The translations under genes were made by a program, and so were the position numbers. A stretch of 64,000 nucleotides of DNA, from NCBI GenBank assembly GCA_037954235.1, contig JBBMOA010000018.1:4436001-4500000 (forward strand). Reading direction: 5' to 3'. Shown one piece after another: positions 50,117-63,493 of this stretch (positions are counted from its first letter, which is position 1; every line of letters starts with the position of its first letter). A model generated the notes under the pieces. The model was not told the origin of the DNA. It did not search any database and was given only the letters and a program-made list of their open reading frames with translations. This DNA comes from Aulostomus chinensis (taxonomy: Eukaryota; Chordata; Actinopteri; Syngnathiformes; Aulostomidae).

Positions 50117-50205
50117 AGAGCTCCTCCGTTTCCGCTCAGCACTTCTTATGTAGGATGCAAAGGTTGGTCTTGGTGGTATTTAACCCACATCTCCTCCACC
50201 TTTTT
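50117..50205 (+). repeat. Dispersed repeat, copy B
   Basis: Shares the ordered segments agagctcct, gctcagcact, atgtaggatg, ggttggtc and tggtattt with the minus strand of 23770-23860. Confidence 0.6.
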
Positions 50206-51488
50206 TCTGATGGCAGTCACAATGGCAACTTTTACTGACAGCTGAATATTTTTGCAATGACTATTAAAAAAAAAAAAAAAACAACTCCCCAGAGTGCAGA
50301 ATAGACGCTCAGCGCCTCCTCATGCTGTTGCCGTTTGTGTGGTAGAGTAAAAATATGGTGCTCCCCGCAGTTATTGGAAAAGACAGGCTTTCATGGATAC
50401 GGCCCCTAAAAGCTGCTGCATCGCCAACTGCCCACAACGTGCATCCGCAGGCCGCAAGAAGTTGCGCGCAGTTACCTACGCCCAACAGCTGAGCTTACAC
50501 GTTAGGTCTGGAGCTCAGTTTGGTCTACGTTCCATTAAATTTCGGAGAGTGACGCACCACGACGTCGTTCGTCAACCGTCATAAAAATCAAGAGGAAGGT
50601 GAAGCCCGCGGCTGAAAGATGCTCCTGTTTATAGCAAGATGGGAACTACGGGACAACTGGGCGGTGCATCGACTGTCGCCTTCTTGTTGTTGGCGAGCCA
50701 CCTACAGCTGCACACGCCATCAACTGGACGGTGGTTTGGGATCCACAGGCACGAGCATCGGCGGGCTTCATCGCGTTCAGCCTTTGCAGTCACAGTGCAA
50801 GGACGGGGTCCACAGACAGTCGCCAACGATGGCAAATTTACGCCAACCAATGCCGAGCCCAACATGGAGTGCCGTGTCTCCACCCGAAACGCACTGATTT
50901 GTAACATTAGTCGGACGGAGCTTGCAAAGTCTCAGCAACAGGTTGATGTTTCGCATCAGAAACTCCCACCGAAGGACGCGTCGGAAGTTTGGAGGGCGAC
51001 TGTCAAAGTAGATGTCAAAACAAATTTCTACGGTTTAAATGTCTGGATGTATTTGTTCATCTTATACCACGGAGATGACATCATACAGCATCCATACAGG
51101 ATTCGTAGTACATCCACTCGGTAAACTACTACCAAACTGGTATCGGATCAGTACTTGATATCAGCTGTTCCGCAAATGCTGAATCAGTGTATGGAAGGAA
51201 GAATTGGTATCGGAACATCTCTAGTCACAGAGTGACCAGACTGGACAGAAGACAGATGGAGGTAGCAGGAAGTCTCTCGCCATGTTTCAGGCAGTGGCGG
51301 TCAGGCCTTGGATGTTACAGCTACTGTTATGGCACCCTGAGAAGTGGGAGACCCAGGATGTTGGAGCGAATCCCGCCATTACAGTGGATCAGAGAAGCTG
51401 TTTAACAGAACGACTCCACTGTTGCGTATCCTTTCGACTGAATATGCATAGATAGGCCAGTGGTAGTCACGAGGTATTCGCCAAGATT

Positions 51489-51530
51489 CCCCCCCACCCC
51501 CACCCCACACCCCACCCCACACCCCCACGG
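51489..51530. repeat. C-rich tract, potential G-quadruplex on minus strand
   Basis: Six or more runs of four to seven C residues separated by A or ACA, so the minus strand has at least four close G runs. Confidence 0.8.
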
Positions 51531-53272
51531 TGGTCTTTCCCATGTGACTAAAAAGTACATTTAAATGATCGAAAGCATTCTTAGTTAGCGTCACAAAAAG
51601 TCAAACAAGTCTACATTAGCACGGAAATCTACGTCAGTATTTTTCTGTGTGGTTCACATACAAATGGCTTAGCCAACACATCTTTGATGTTAATCCGAAG
51701 CACCTCGCCTGCCTCGCCTTAGCTGTCACAAAGCCTCTACATGGCAACCGATTTATCCTAGTATTTCCCTTTCTTTAATATACTGTATCAAAAATGAATC
51801 AGGGTATATTGTTTGCACTGTCTGTTTATATAATCTACATACACATATTTACATTATCTATACTGAATTTAAATATGCTTAATAATTGTAATTTACTTGG
51901 ATCCAAAGCCCTTTTCAGAACAATGAACAGTGCAGTTTATCTGATGGTGATGCATCGCCTCTGACCTGATCATGATGCACCCCCGTCCACCACCCAGTAA
52001 ACACATCTCCAGTGTGTGTGACGTGGCCCGTGAATGGTTACTTCGCTAACACTGTGAGACATCCACAGCTACGTTCATGCACTTTTTTTTTCCCTCCTCT
52101 TCTTCTTCATTTTCATTCAGTGGCCAGAAGTACATTAGGTTTTACATTGTGTCACGGTCATAGCAGGTGATCATCGCCGCGTCAGAGTGAGACGAACAGA
52201 CATATTGTTTGTGAAACCTTCGCACGGCGGGGAAGAGGTTGCAGTCTGAGGCCGGTGTGCGTGAGAAAAGACTGGGAAATCCTTCTTTGCCTATGACTCA
52301 GTGTTAGCACAGGATGTGCAACACCTCAGACGTAGCTAATTTGGCAAGATGAAGTGGGGGTGGGTGGGTGAGGGGACTGGCAACCAGTGAGGGCGGTGGG
52401 TTGTTGGCATGGAAAACAAGTGCAGTGTCATGAAGAGTTTCTCCCTCAGGAGAAGAGATCGTGCTTCTGCCAGCTAATCGTGAGCAAAATGAAAGAACAT
52501 TGCAATAGTTTCATTTCCTCAAAACTAGTAGCTGAAACACCACAGAGGACCACGAAAAAGACTGACAGAAGGGCGCAGGGGTTCATTCCTGATTAGTCAG
52601 GCCAGCTTATTAAAACAGGGCTACATGAGAGAGTGCAAATCAAGCTCAGCCCAGTCTGAGAACAAACGTCCGGCTGCAAAGCAGCAGCAGTGCATTGGGT
52701 AACGTGCCCTTCCTGTTGCATTAATTACCCTTATGATTAAACTTTATGAGGAACACTTCGGGTCAATTAGAACTCTGACACAGAGGGGCGTGTTCATTCA
52801 GGTTCTGTTGATGTTGCGGTCATCCAGTGTAACCCGACGCATCAGGCGTTCTCCCCTTTCGTCTAAGTTAGCAGCAACAATGTTCTTGGTGTTCCTGATG
52901 TTGGACCCTCACTGTTTGAGGGGTTTATATGTAGAGGACTATCAAAGGAGCTCATCTGCCGAATGCAACAAATACTGTTTTTCTCTAAGCCAGCGCAATG
53001 CATGATGGGATATAGTTCTTGTTTGGTGACAATCCCCGGCTGTGCAGGACTTTTCTCGCTGCACGGTGGGATCGTTCAAGTTAACAATACAGGGTGTTTC
53101 AAAAAAAAATCTCACTATACATTCAGACACAGCGAGGAAATGACAACATGGTGCGCAGCAAGTGATCTTTGGACACAGCCTACCAGTCGGCACTGACAAA
53201 GTGACAGGAAGTTGGGATTTGTTAGCAGGAACTGCAGTGACGTGGGAGGTCAGAGTTAGCGTCTCTGTTGCG

Positions 53273-53275
<3 letters not shown>

Positions 53276-53323
<48 letters not shown>
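53276..53323. repeat. (GT)n microsatellite
   Basis: Pure GT repeat. Confidence 0.95.
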
Positions 53324-53326
<3 letters not shown>

Positions 53327-54849
53327 ATATTTACGCTGTTAACGGCCCAAGCTGTTAGCATAACATGCACAGGAAGTGATAGACTGTCACTCAAAAACAG
53401 CCAAACAATATCTCCGGCGGCGGTTGACATCCCCAATTTGAACCTTAAGGCTAAAGTGCCGATCATGACATCACGGACTCCGTCGTTCCTGTTTTTGGCT
53501 GGAACACAATGGATAAGCGGTCTCGGTCATAACACAGCCCTCGCAAAATGATGACATGATTGAATTAATTAGTTCTAAATTCAAATTAGCTGAAGGCTAA
53601 AAGGGAGTAGCCATATCGGCCAGCGCCATGCCACAGAGCAGGCTCAGTACGACTCCTCCCGGCAGCCTGGGTGCCAAATCCATCTACTGAGCCAGAGCTT
53701 TAATGCTCGGATGTTCCTTCTCTATCAAAATATGATGCACTACAGCTTTAAGAACAATTGATAGGTTTTAGGCAGATTATCCACATTATATGTGCTGAAC
53801 TGCAGTCGAAATGACTTTGCCTTGCGCGTAATTGTGTGACTGTTCAAATTTGCTGAGAAACGTGCAAGAGAGCAAATTAGGGGCTCATCATGGCATCATC
53901 CAATAAATAAATTGAATTAAATAAGAGCTTTTCTCTTAGACCCTTTGGAGCTGTTTATGCAGCAGACAGACAATTATCATTACAAAAAAAGGCTAAATAA
54001 ATATATTTCATGGTTATAGTGCATTGGCCTTATTTTGCCTGAATAGACTTGCAGTGTAAAACCATTTCAAGTATTCACGAACTTGCTTTCATTGTAAAAC
54101 TTGGCAAATGTAAAGTGGCAACCCCTGAACTCTCAGTGCATCCTGCCGCCACGATTACGTCAAGATTCAATGTGCAAATGGCGGCATATTCGTGTAAAAC
54201 ATGAGAAATAAACATAACATCGAAAGCTTCTGTGGTTCTAAAATGCACATTAGCGGCGTTTCTTACAGAAGACTGACGACAACACTCAGTTAATGGAAGA
54301 ATAAACAATTAGGACACGGAGTCCCATAAGCAAACAGCATCGCCGCTGAACAGCACAGTTTGTGAACGAGTGCATTTTCTTGGCTGATTAAATATGCCTG
54401 AATTTCGTTGGCAGCGGGTTCAGGTGCAGACGAAGCCGATAACACTGATTCGATGTGAGGTCCGAGCCACCTCAGGTACAAGCTGGTGCACTCAGGAATC
54501 AACCCCTCACCCATCCAGGAACACGGGCAGCGGCACACAAACAGGAAACAAACAAACAAACTCTTCTGGATCTAATGATAACATGGCAACGCGAGTGTGT
54601 GTGTGTGTGTGCGTGTGTATGAGCTGACATATGGACATGCTGCATAGGTAGCAACAGTGACATCTGAGAGGATTCGAGCTTGTGATGTGGTGTCATCACT
54701 CACTGACGTCATCAACCACATCAACTGGTGCTCAAGTTAAACTTCTATTACTAAGTAAAGGCGTTAAACTTATCAGTAAGACTTTACAGTTTTCTATACT
54801 CAGTCATCAAAATAAATAATGCAGCTTTCCTCTGTATGAGCATGAGTGC

Positions 54850-54852
<3 letters not shown>

Positions 54853-54898
<46 letters not shown>
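54853..54898. repeat. (GT)n microsatellite
   Basis: Pure GT repeat about 230 bases past the paqr4 stop, possibly in its 3' UTR. Confidence 0.95.
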
Positions 54899-54901
<3 letters not shown>

Positions 54902-55128
54902 GCACCCGTGCATCCATGTTTGGCTGCGTCTGTGTGTTACTTGACACATATTAGCCTGCATTCGCAGAAAGAGAGACGAAGATATGAACATTCGGAGGTG
55001 AACACATGCACTGACAACATATCGTCTCACCTCGCAGCATCAGTCCCCCTCCCTTCCCCGCGCCTCTCCAGACACCCCCTCCTCCCAGAGGTCTGTTATT
55101 CTTGTGGGGGGATGGGGGCTGCTGGGGG

Positions 55129-58100
55129 TCAGTCTGAGGGACAGTTGTAGCTGTTGATCCACAGCAGGTCGTCCAGAACCCCCCAGTGCAGGTAAAGAAT
55201 GGAGCCCACCACCAGTACATGCATGATCTGGTGGCTGTTGCACCAGTAGTCAAAGAGTCCTGGACGAAAGCGCTCTGGGATGCGAGTGATATTGATGACC
55301 CCGCCCAGCACGGCCAGCGCATCCATGGTGAGGAAGTGTCGTAGAGAGGTGGGGCTGCCGCCTCCCAAGCCCACCCAGCGGAGCAGGAAAAAGGAAAAGC
55401 GGAACAGCGCCTGCAGACCAAAGGAACGCAACCGGCGGACGCTGCTCCGAGCCGTGACGGCGCAGTAGATGGCGTAGCTGGACAGCAGGATGTAGACGAT
55501 CAGGGCCACAGTACGGATGAAGGGGTAGCACAGCAGCGTGCTGTAGAGGATGGGCAGCGCCCCTGAGACAAGAAGACACACACAGCAATGTCACTACAGA
55601 CATGGACGCCTGAGTCAGCAGCAACACAGCGGTGGGACTAAACTGACGGACTCCGAGGTTGAAGCGTCTGAACTCGCCTGACACTCTTCTGTCAAAACAC
55701 ACGAGTCAACACGCAGCGCAGCCGGCAGGTTGAGCGCTGTGGAGTTAGTCAGCCTCACTCCCTGACACCTTGAGAGACGTGCTGGCAGTCGCGCCACGGG
55801 GTCTCCCACGCCAGAGGTCGCGAGTTGAGTCCAGGGCAGGACTGCACTTATCCACACACACCACACAGTGTCATGTGACCAGCTGCTGAATGAAGAGCTC
55901 AACTCTTGTTCAAGCATATTTTAAGCAAATCAAAAGCCAATCAAACTCCGTCTTTTCGTTGGGTGACAAACAGTCAACCTGAGGAGAGGTGATTTGAAAG
56001 TTGGGTTTGGGTTCTTCTTTCTTCTTTCTTTTGCCGCTCTCTTCCAGTTGGAAGGAAGTGAATGTGGGTCTGATATCGGGTGCAGATTTATCAATCAGAA
56101 AAACACAATAATAATATTTCCACTTTGTGTTTTAAGTGCCTGACTCGTGAGGCTGTGAGGTCTGAGACTGCAGACGAGAGCCACGTCCAACATCTGGGAG
56201 GCTTTTGTGTGACACAACAATCACGTCAGTGGGTTTGCTGCTTGAACAAAGAACCACAAGCTGGTTGCAAGGAACTGAAGAAGCACGCGGAGTCCAGCTG
56301 CACTGGAAATGTCACAGATGCACAAAAAAAGGTCATTTTTTCTTCACAAAAAAAAAAAAAGAATGAAACACTGAAAAATGGCTACCAAATTGGTCTGCAC
56401 AGACCTGGGATGTCGCCACTGCCACTCATGGTTATTGTGTCTCACATCAGGCTGTGGATCTTAGTTCTGCTGGTACGGTTGAGTTGCGGCTGCAGGCGCT
56501 CAAGTACAAAAACAAATGCAATAAAATTAAGGTGCTGGTCCTTTTTTTTTTTAGGTCAGTACTCGGACGTCAAGTCAATCCTGTGTAACGCGTACAAACA
56601 CACTTCCACTGCAAACTATCGACAAACAATGAAGGGACGACAGGGGAAAGAGCTGCTGAGGTTCTGAGATGACTCACCCAGCGTGTTGATCATGCAGATC
56701 CCGCACACGTCCAGTTTGAGGAGGGTGTGGTAGACAGGTTCCCCTCCCTCGTGGTTCATGAAGAGGTGATAGAGCACAGAGCCCAGCTGAGGCGACAGGC
56801 AGGCCAGGAAGTGCACCACGCCCAGCCACGTGACACTGATCTGGGACCAGGGGATGTTGAGCGGCAGCAGCACCAGGAAGCAAACCAATGGGATGCCTGC
56901 AGAGAGAAGGGGGGGCGTCATCAGAGTCTGCACATGTTGCTTCTCAAAGAACTTTACACAAACATGTCACATACCAAACAACTCCACTTTGTTTTAATGC
57001 TCTGTATATAATTACATAGTTATTACACAACAGCACATGTGAAACAGCATCCTTAGAGGAGACATGGAAGTTTCCTGGGGTGGGAGTCCAGGGAAGGACA
57101 GGAAACTACGTCTGAGGTGGCACAAAATCCATCAACGCGAGCACAGAGAAACGATACAGACGTGGTGACAGAAGCAAATGAGGGCGCCATGTTTATTGTG
57201 ATGGATCACGGCGGTCCGGACGTTCCGAGGCGGTGGACGTTGCTTATGAAACGGCAGAAGGAGAATGTGTGCGCGAGGAAAAACACACGACTGGCATATT
57301 TTATTTACCACAGGAAGAACAAAACGTTAAAATGCAGCATTTTTTTAAAGTGATACTTGAGGTCAAATACTGGTGGGTTGTTGATCCTCGAGCAGGACGG
57401 AGAGGACCTGGATTATTCTGGTTATAAGGGTTTTGCTGTTGTTAGCCGTCAGTCGCTAATTATACGTGACTGGCTCCTTCTGCGTTGCGGGGTCACAAAA
57501 TAGCGAAGTGACGGTGGAGAAAAAAAATGTCCTGGGGAGTTCAAGGCTCCTGTTTTAAGCACAGGAAAAGCTTTGAAGGCACAGACTTTATTTCAGGCAT
57601 TTGAATGAAAACCAGCTCAAAAAAAATCCCACCGATGTGGAGGTGAAGGACCCGGATGTTCAACAGTGGGAACTGGTTTCTGGAGCTCGGGACTGGTTCC
57701 TGCGTGCAGCTCTTAGGGAAGGCCTTTCTGATCTGGTTTCTCTGAGTACTAAACTCTCTGAAACAGTAACAATTACCAGCGCCGTCTCCTCTTGTTCTCC
57801 TGGCAGTGGATCAGCAGGCCTGCGAGGCGGCTCACACACAGCTGAAACCAGCATCCATCACACGCTTAGCTTCCGCTGCCAATGTCAAGGCTTCCGTCCC
57901 AGCCAGGTGATGGAGGCAACACTTCCTAACACGTCTATTTTAAGTGCGTTATCTCTGCTCCCCCCACCCCCCCTTCACGTGTCCCGGGCCAACTGTCCAC
58001 ATTCAGCTGCACGCGGGGATGGACACGGCGGAGAGAGGACAGAGGACATCCTCTGAAGGCCCCCATGCGGTGATGTCAGAGAGCCGAGCGGCGGGCGGGA

Positions 58101-59659
58101 TGTTTTGGCTCCATATGCAAAGCAGACTGGCCTGAGAGACGCGGGAGAAGTGCCGCTTCAGCCACAGCTGCTCTTCATCTTTTTTTTTCCCCCTCTCAGA
58201 TTTGTGAAATTGGACTGAAGCTTATTGGATTAAACATGGCAGCCTCATATAGATGTAGCGGGTGCGCCGGAGGTCATCGCGCTCAGCTGACGTCACTTGT
58301 AAAGACTCCTGGCGCCACTTTTCTTATGGTCAGTAGTGCAGTTTATTCTGTGACTGCTGGCTGTCGCAGGGCAGCGAAATAATGCTCGCCAGGCTGAGGA
58401 AGCTGTAAAATTCTCACACACGATGACGATGGTGATGATGACGATGACGATGATGATGATGATGCAGCTCTCTGCAGCTCTGGATGTATCTAAGGGAGAG
58501 AAGACTCGTGTCCGTCTGGCGGACGTCTAATCACGTCAGAACCCTGAGCAGAAGGCAAACAGGCCGAGGCTTCAATCTCACCTCCGGCTGCACAGATTAA
58601 CAAATTACTGCAATGAATTTTTTGCAAACCTACAAGAAGAACGCAGCGTTGTGTAACCACGACATGTTGGTTCAGATGGGAGAAATCCACCGCCGCCGCC
58701 GCCGACCAGTTGAGGCTTCACATTCACTGCTGGGATTCTTACAAAAGTCTCAATTAGCCTTTAGGATGGCAATGACATCACAACTGAAACGTTCCCATCC
58801 TCAACTCCAGCTGCTGCACTTTCTCCCTTTTAAAACTAATCTGTTCTTTAAACCCCCACCCCCCCCCCCCTTGAACCAGACGTTTGGAAAAAAAAAATTT
58901 AATAAATGAATTATAAATTAATACATTTTTTTAAAAAAAAGTAGGACATAATTTGTAAAACAAATTATAACTTGAACAGTTGCTAATTCATTCTAGTCTC
59001 GTTATTTCAATGAGTGACAGATGAGATCAAGCATATTTAGTTCGTCAGACAACAAACTGCTGAATTTAAGTTTCCTGTTGCTGTTTGTCAAGTCAGCGGT
59101 TCCATGAGCTGATATCGACACTGATTTGTCCACACTCAGCGATGTCGACGTGAAATATTTCATTTTGTGCACAAACTGCTTATCAGGATGTGGCATTCAC
59201 GTTCTACGCCTGCCGAACAACAAATTAAACCCGGTGGGAAATCTAAAAGTTTGTTGTTGTTTTTTTTCCCCCCTTCCTCTTAAAAACACCTGGAAAAGTC
59301 TATAAATACCAAATACCGCTTTGTTTCCTCACCAGACAACAACAGATGAAGAGACGAAAGCTGATGGAGGTGCTGGTCACCGACCACACCGCGCATTCTT
59401 CAGGTAAATATACGTAGTATTTCCCATAGGTGTGTCTCCCTGTACTCGTAACTCTAGACCAAATACTTCATGTCGTGCTGCTCTCGTACTCACCGTGAGT
59501 GTAAATGTTCCCGAGCTCGTTGTGCAGGTAGAACAGGCTCCGGATGCAGTCCTGCACCGAGGAAATGGGCCGGTACCCGGTTAAGACGTATTTATTAAAC
59601 TGAAGATGTGGAGGTGAACTCGCCCAGTCCAGCAGCCTGGGTCCGTTTAAAAATGCCAT
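55129..59659 (-). CDS. paqr4: Progestin and adipoQ receptor family member 4, 3 coding exons
   Basis: Seven-helix PAQR membrane protein; mammalian PAQR4 is a Golgi-linked member connected with ceramide metabolism and growth control. Exons: 59494-59659, 56678-56896, 55129-55562; total 819 bases, giving 272 residues against 273 in human. MAFLNGPRLLDWASSPPHL at the start is nearly identical to recalled human PAQR4. YRPISSVQDCIRSLFYLHNELGNIYTHG carries the PAQR signature, with later metal-site-type His residues in SVLYHLFMNH and NSHQIMHVLVVG. The C-terminus ...NSYNCPSD matches family style. The hydrophobic helices are spread over exons 2 and 3. The reading frame stays open upstream to another ATG at 59767, which would add 36 hydrophobic residues (see findings); I chose the inner start because it matches the family and has a good GCCATGG context. 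Confidence 0.95.
58420..58463. repeat. (GAT/GAC)n trinucleotide repeat
   Basis: Imperfect GATGAC/GATGAT repeat in paqr4 intron 1; not coding in any assembled gene. Confidence 0.85.
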
Positions 59660-59767
59660 GGCAAAGAGGACGGTTAAAAGGACCCCGCCAAAGAAGTAGA
59701 AGACGGACTGTACACCTATATACAGGTTCAGTAGGATTATTGCAACCAAAACCTTATGGGATACCAT

Positions 59768-60560
59768 ATTAAGGGGCTCCGTGTTGTGCTGTTAGCCGCC
59801 TAGCTCGCCGCTAGCACGCTCAAGTCTGTCAGCACTAGCCGGCGACGGTGGCTCCGCGCCGGCGCTGCTCGCTCTGGACCGCCGGTACCTGTGTCAGCGT
59901 CATCCGCAGGGCTGGAGACACACACGGCCAGCCACGTACATGATGCTGCGAGCGCCCGACGGTCAGTACATCTGGCATCTAAAGAATGTCTGTGTAGCAC
60001 CGACGAGCAGAATCCTCCTCGTCATGTTAGAGCCACTTCCTCATGGAGTTAGCATCAGGGTGCAGCGGCGGGTCCCTGGCGGGGATGCTGAGAGAGTCCA
60101 TCCAGCTCCGGGTGATGCTGCTTGGTCCGGCCGGGTCAGGTGCTTGGTTGAGGACTAGCAGGTCATCATTTACCGGGATTCACGTGCTCATCTCGGAGGC
60201 TTCACGATGCTGTTACAATCAAGAGTTCCGTGATTCTGGAGCCGAGATTTAAGAGGGCAGGACTGCGGGCTAGCAAAGCCGGGCTACCGCCATCCTGTGA
60301 CCGGGAATAGAGAGGCTGATATCATGGCCGACTGACTCCGAACACACACGGTGCGGTCCGCGGGGTGTAGATTCAGTGTCCTCGGCAGCGGGTCTCCTCT
60401 TATTTTCCCCATTTTTGTTGACCGATTGTACTCCTTGAATGCAGTTTTCCCCGGCGGCCTTAGGTACTCCGCACCGCCTCAACACTGCTGTCAAGCTGCT
60501 CCAGATTAACCCAAAGGCACTTCCGGTTCTTAATTTCAAAATAAAAGAGCAGCACGCGCG
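59768..60560 (-). promoter_or_regulatory. paqr4: paqr4 promoter / CpG-rich upstream region
   Basis: From about 59790 to 60540 the sequence is clearly richer in CpG than flanking DNA. It ends with an ETS-type motif (acttccggttc near 60520), typical of housekeeping promoters. An in-frame TAA lies 27 bases before the upstream ATG at 59767, so the coding frame cannot extend further. Confidence 0.5.
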
Positions 60561-61003
60561 ATGTTGTGGCCGTAGCTCGAAACACCGGTGGACAGTAAAT
60601 CGATAGACATATTGTTTTTGTTGTTGTTACATTTTGTTTTTGAGAATCTGTTCTTGACTGGATTACTCATCTACACGAGAGGTCATAATCACAAAAAAAC
60701 GATAACGTTATTTTCACAAATATATTTGGAACTTTTTGAAAATTATTTCCGGTTTGCAAGGAAATCTTACTTATAATTAAAAAAAAAATACAACAACCCT
60801 AAATTCATTTAAGAGGTACTAAATGTGTTAAAGGAACTCCAGTTCTGTAACAACAGTTCTAAGAAATGGATCCTACCAGGGATTTGTGACCAGAACACGG
60901 CTGGTCGACATGGACATAAAAAAAATAAAAAATAAAATAAAAAACACAGAATTTGTAACACCTTGGAGTTACAGCAGGTTAGACTCTTGAGCTCTTTATT
61001 CTG

Positions 61004-61037
<34 letters not shown>

Positions 61038-61218
61038 GAAAATGAAAATACCAGATGAACCTTTCAAATGCTGTAAGGGAATTTTTTTTGCAAGGTTTTA
61101 ATCAAAGATGTTGGACTGCAAATAATCAATCTTAATTCAATTTCATGATTGGAAAAAAAACAACAATTTGCAGCATGTGAGAAACAAGGCTCCTCTACAA
61201 AACTTGATAAGTGATGTC

Positions 61219-61220
<2 letters not shown>

Positions 61221-61254
<34 letters not shown>
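61221..61254. repeat. (AAT)n microsatellite
   Basis: About eleven copies of the AAT trinucleotide. Confidence 0.95.
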
Positions 61255-63492
61255 TTCTATCAAGCTTTCCAAAGACCCGAGGCTGTTTTCAAGAGATGTT
61301 AGGATTGTCATCGTGGTGTGATTACGTAACAAATTTGCTTTTAACCAAATTACACAAACCGATAGACACACATCTGGGGCTTTGGGTCGTTGGGGACTTG
61401 GGGCCCTGGGGCAGCTGCTCAAATAACCTGCATGACAATACATTTGTGCCTTTCAAAAGGATTTTAAAGACCAACTTTGACTTAGAGCGAGACTTTTATT
61501 TCGAAAGCATTGGTTTTTTTTGTTTCCGGTGTAGTCCTGGTGGACTGGAAGAAGCTTGACCTGCTTCACAGTGCTCGTCAAACGAGATGCCATCGCTCCC
61601 GGAGCTACAGTTGCCTTTAAAACAGCTGGAAATATTGCAATTATTACCTGAACTCATACGAATAATAAATCCTGTAATAGAAATAGTAAACATGGAAATT
61701 ATCTACTTAGTAAACATTTATAAAGATTTTTTTATAGTTACAGCAATAAAAGCATCCTTTGAAATATAAATGAAACCATGTAAAACAAACAAACAAGATC
61801 AGCTTGTCAAGACTCCTGTGGGTTCAATGCTTTGAAAACCGTGTAAAATGGATTCGGTTTAAATTTCCATCTCCATCCTCGTGGATTGTACCAAGTTGCA
61901 TGTGACATTTTCATTATGGAGGAAAACAGACGCAGCAAAGAATTCAATGTGGCGTGGCTGCCGGGAAAAGGAAATGACATTATTAATTTTAAAATGTAAA
62001 AAAAAAAATAAAAAAAACCTCTAAGAATAAGTGTTCTCATTACTAACAGGAACTGAAGGAAGGCCGTCAGGACAGTGAAGGGAACACCACATAAAACCTG
62101 ACCATGGAGGTGAAAATCAACCAACCATGACTCAAAAAAGTACACAAGAAGTCAATGAAAGGGTCATAGCACAAACAGGGTTGTGCACAAGTATGACCAT
62201 GACAATAAAATGCTACACCAATGAGTAAAATAGAGGGACATGTGGAAATAAATAGCTAATAATTAAGTAGATCAGATTCAACTGAAAGCCCAAATAAAGA
62301 GTTTTGCTTCTCTTGTGCATGACGCAAAGACGGCATCTCTAGAAACGCCATGTAAAAGCAACTAAAAAAACAAACCAACAATGACGTGAATTGAACAGCT
62401 CGGGTTCGTTTGGTGCGCTCGGCGCTCGATAGGGAACGTGATGTTGTCACCACCCCGCCAGTCCCGTGGGAACCGGCCTGATAGGACAAATAAAGAGTTT
62501 CCCAGGAGCACCTGAAGGCAGCGGGTGACGCAGTGTAATCTCCTAATGGGACTGTTGAGGATGAATCACTCCACCTCCACCTCTCACCTCTCTGCTGCTG
62601 CTGGTGATGGTGACGAAGATGATGATGATGGTCGGACCTTACCGCGTGTCACCCGCCGCCTCAGCCTCTGGAGGACGAACAAGGTCCCTCTTACCGCCGA
62701 CTCGCTCACCACCAGTCACATGTCCTACATGTTTAGAACAAACACACGTTTTTAAAGTCACATCCCTTCATATTTCGTCGGTTTCTCTGCAACGATCACA
62801 TTTATTTCCAGTCCACGCATCAATCGCCTTCAGGTGGGTTCTCGTCACCTCAAGTCTTGCTGAGCCTAAGCGACTACAGGGAAGGTGCGACCCCACCAGT
62901 TGACACCTCACCCTGACTCATTCTGACTCAGTGTTTCCCTCCACCTTTGCAGTGACCTGCAATTGTAACATAAACGCCACGAGTCCCCGGATGATTCCCC
63001 CAAGGTGTGATTGAAGGTCCCGGTTTCGTGCTCAATTAGATTCGTTTTCTTCGCGTCTGCACCGGGAGCGGATTCTCTCCCAGGAACGCTAGATTAATGA
63101 TGTTTGCATTAAGTTACACATTTACCAGGTGGCTTGATTGATTTTTGATGATCCTGGGGGGAGTGTGTGACAGTTTGAGGTCTTCCCCAGAACAGCCGCA
63201 CCACGCCGCCACTTCAGAGAAATGATGGGTTTGTGGTCTCAGCTTCGTGACTGCCTGGAAGGCCAGCCCGGCTTCCATGTAGCTGAGTCAGTCTGCGGAC
63301 CACCAGCTCCTCGCCCACTCAGCGGGGCGTCTGATCGACCCGACAAGCCACGCGACTGTTTCCTTTCCTCTCTGAAGACCACTGCCCCCTCACCACCTCC
63401 CACCCCGCCTGACTCTTAAATGCAAAGCACTTCAACTGTTGCCCGCAGTTTCACACAAGCGGCGAGAGCAGGTGAGTCGGTGCCGAGGGGCA

Positions 63493-63493
<1 letters not shown>

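Larger units (their letters stand above)
47301..55128. other. Gene-poor interval between coro1a and paqr4
   Basis: 7.8 kb without a recognisable coding exon. It holds a truncated SINE, copy B of a dispersed repeat, a possible transposon fragment (51130-51240, ggtatcgg motifs), a C-rich tract, GT repeats and A/T runs. Regulatory elements for coro1a or paqr4 could lie here but none can be named. Confidence 0.5.

Noticed and set aside
50393..50584. Short frame starting MDTAPKSCCIANCPQ, similar to the start of a THAP zinc finger
   Set aside because: Only the first few residues fit; the later Cys-x2-His and the conserved aromatic core are absent, so it is not a supportable domain.
52942..53466. 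174-residue minus-strand frame
   Set aside because: Runs through a GT microsatellite that gives a His-Thr run; no domain or splice context.
54951..55421. 156-residue minus-strand frame overlapping paqr4 exon 3
   Set aside because: Out of phase with the clearly conserved PAQR4 reading frame.
56080..56667. 195-residue plus-strand frame
   Set aside because: Lies in paqr4 intron 2 and exon 2 on the opposite strand, no recognisable motif.
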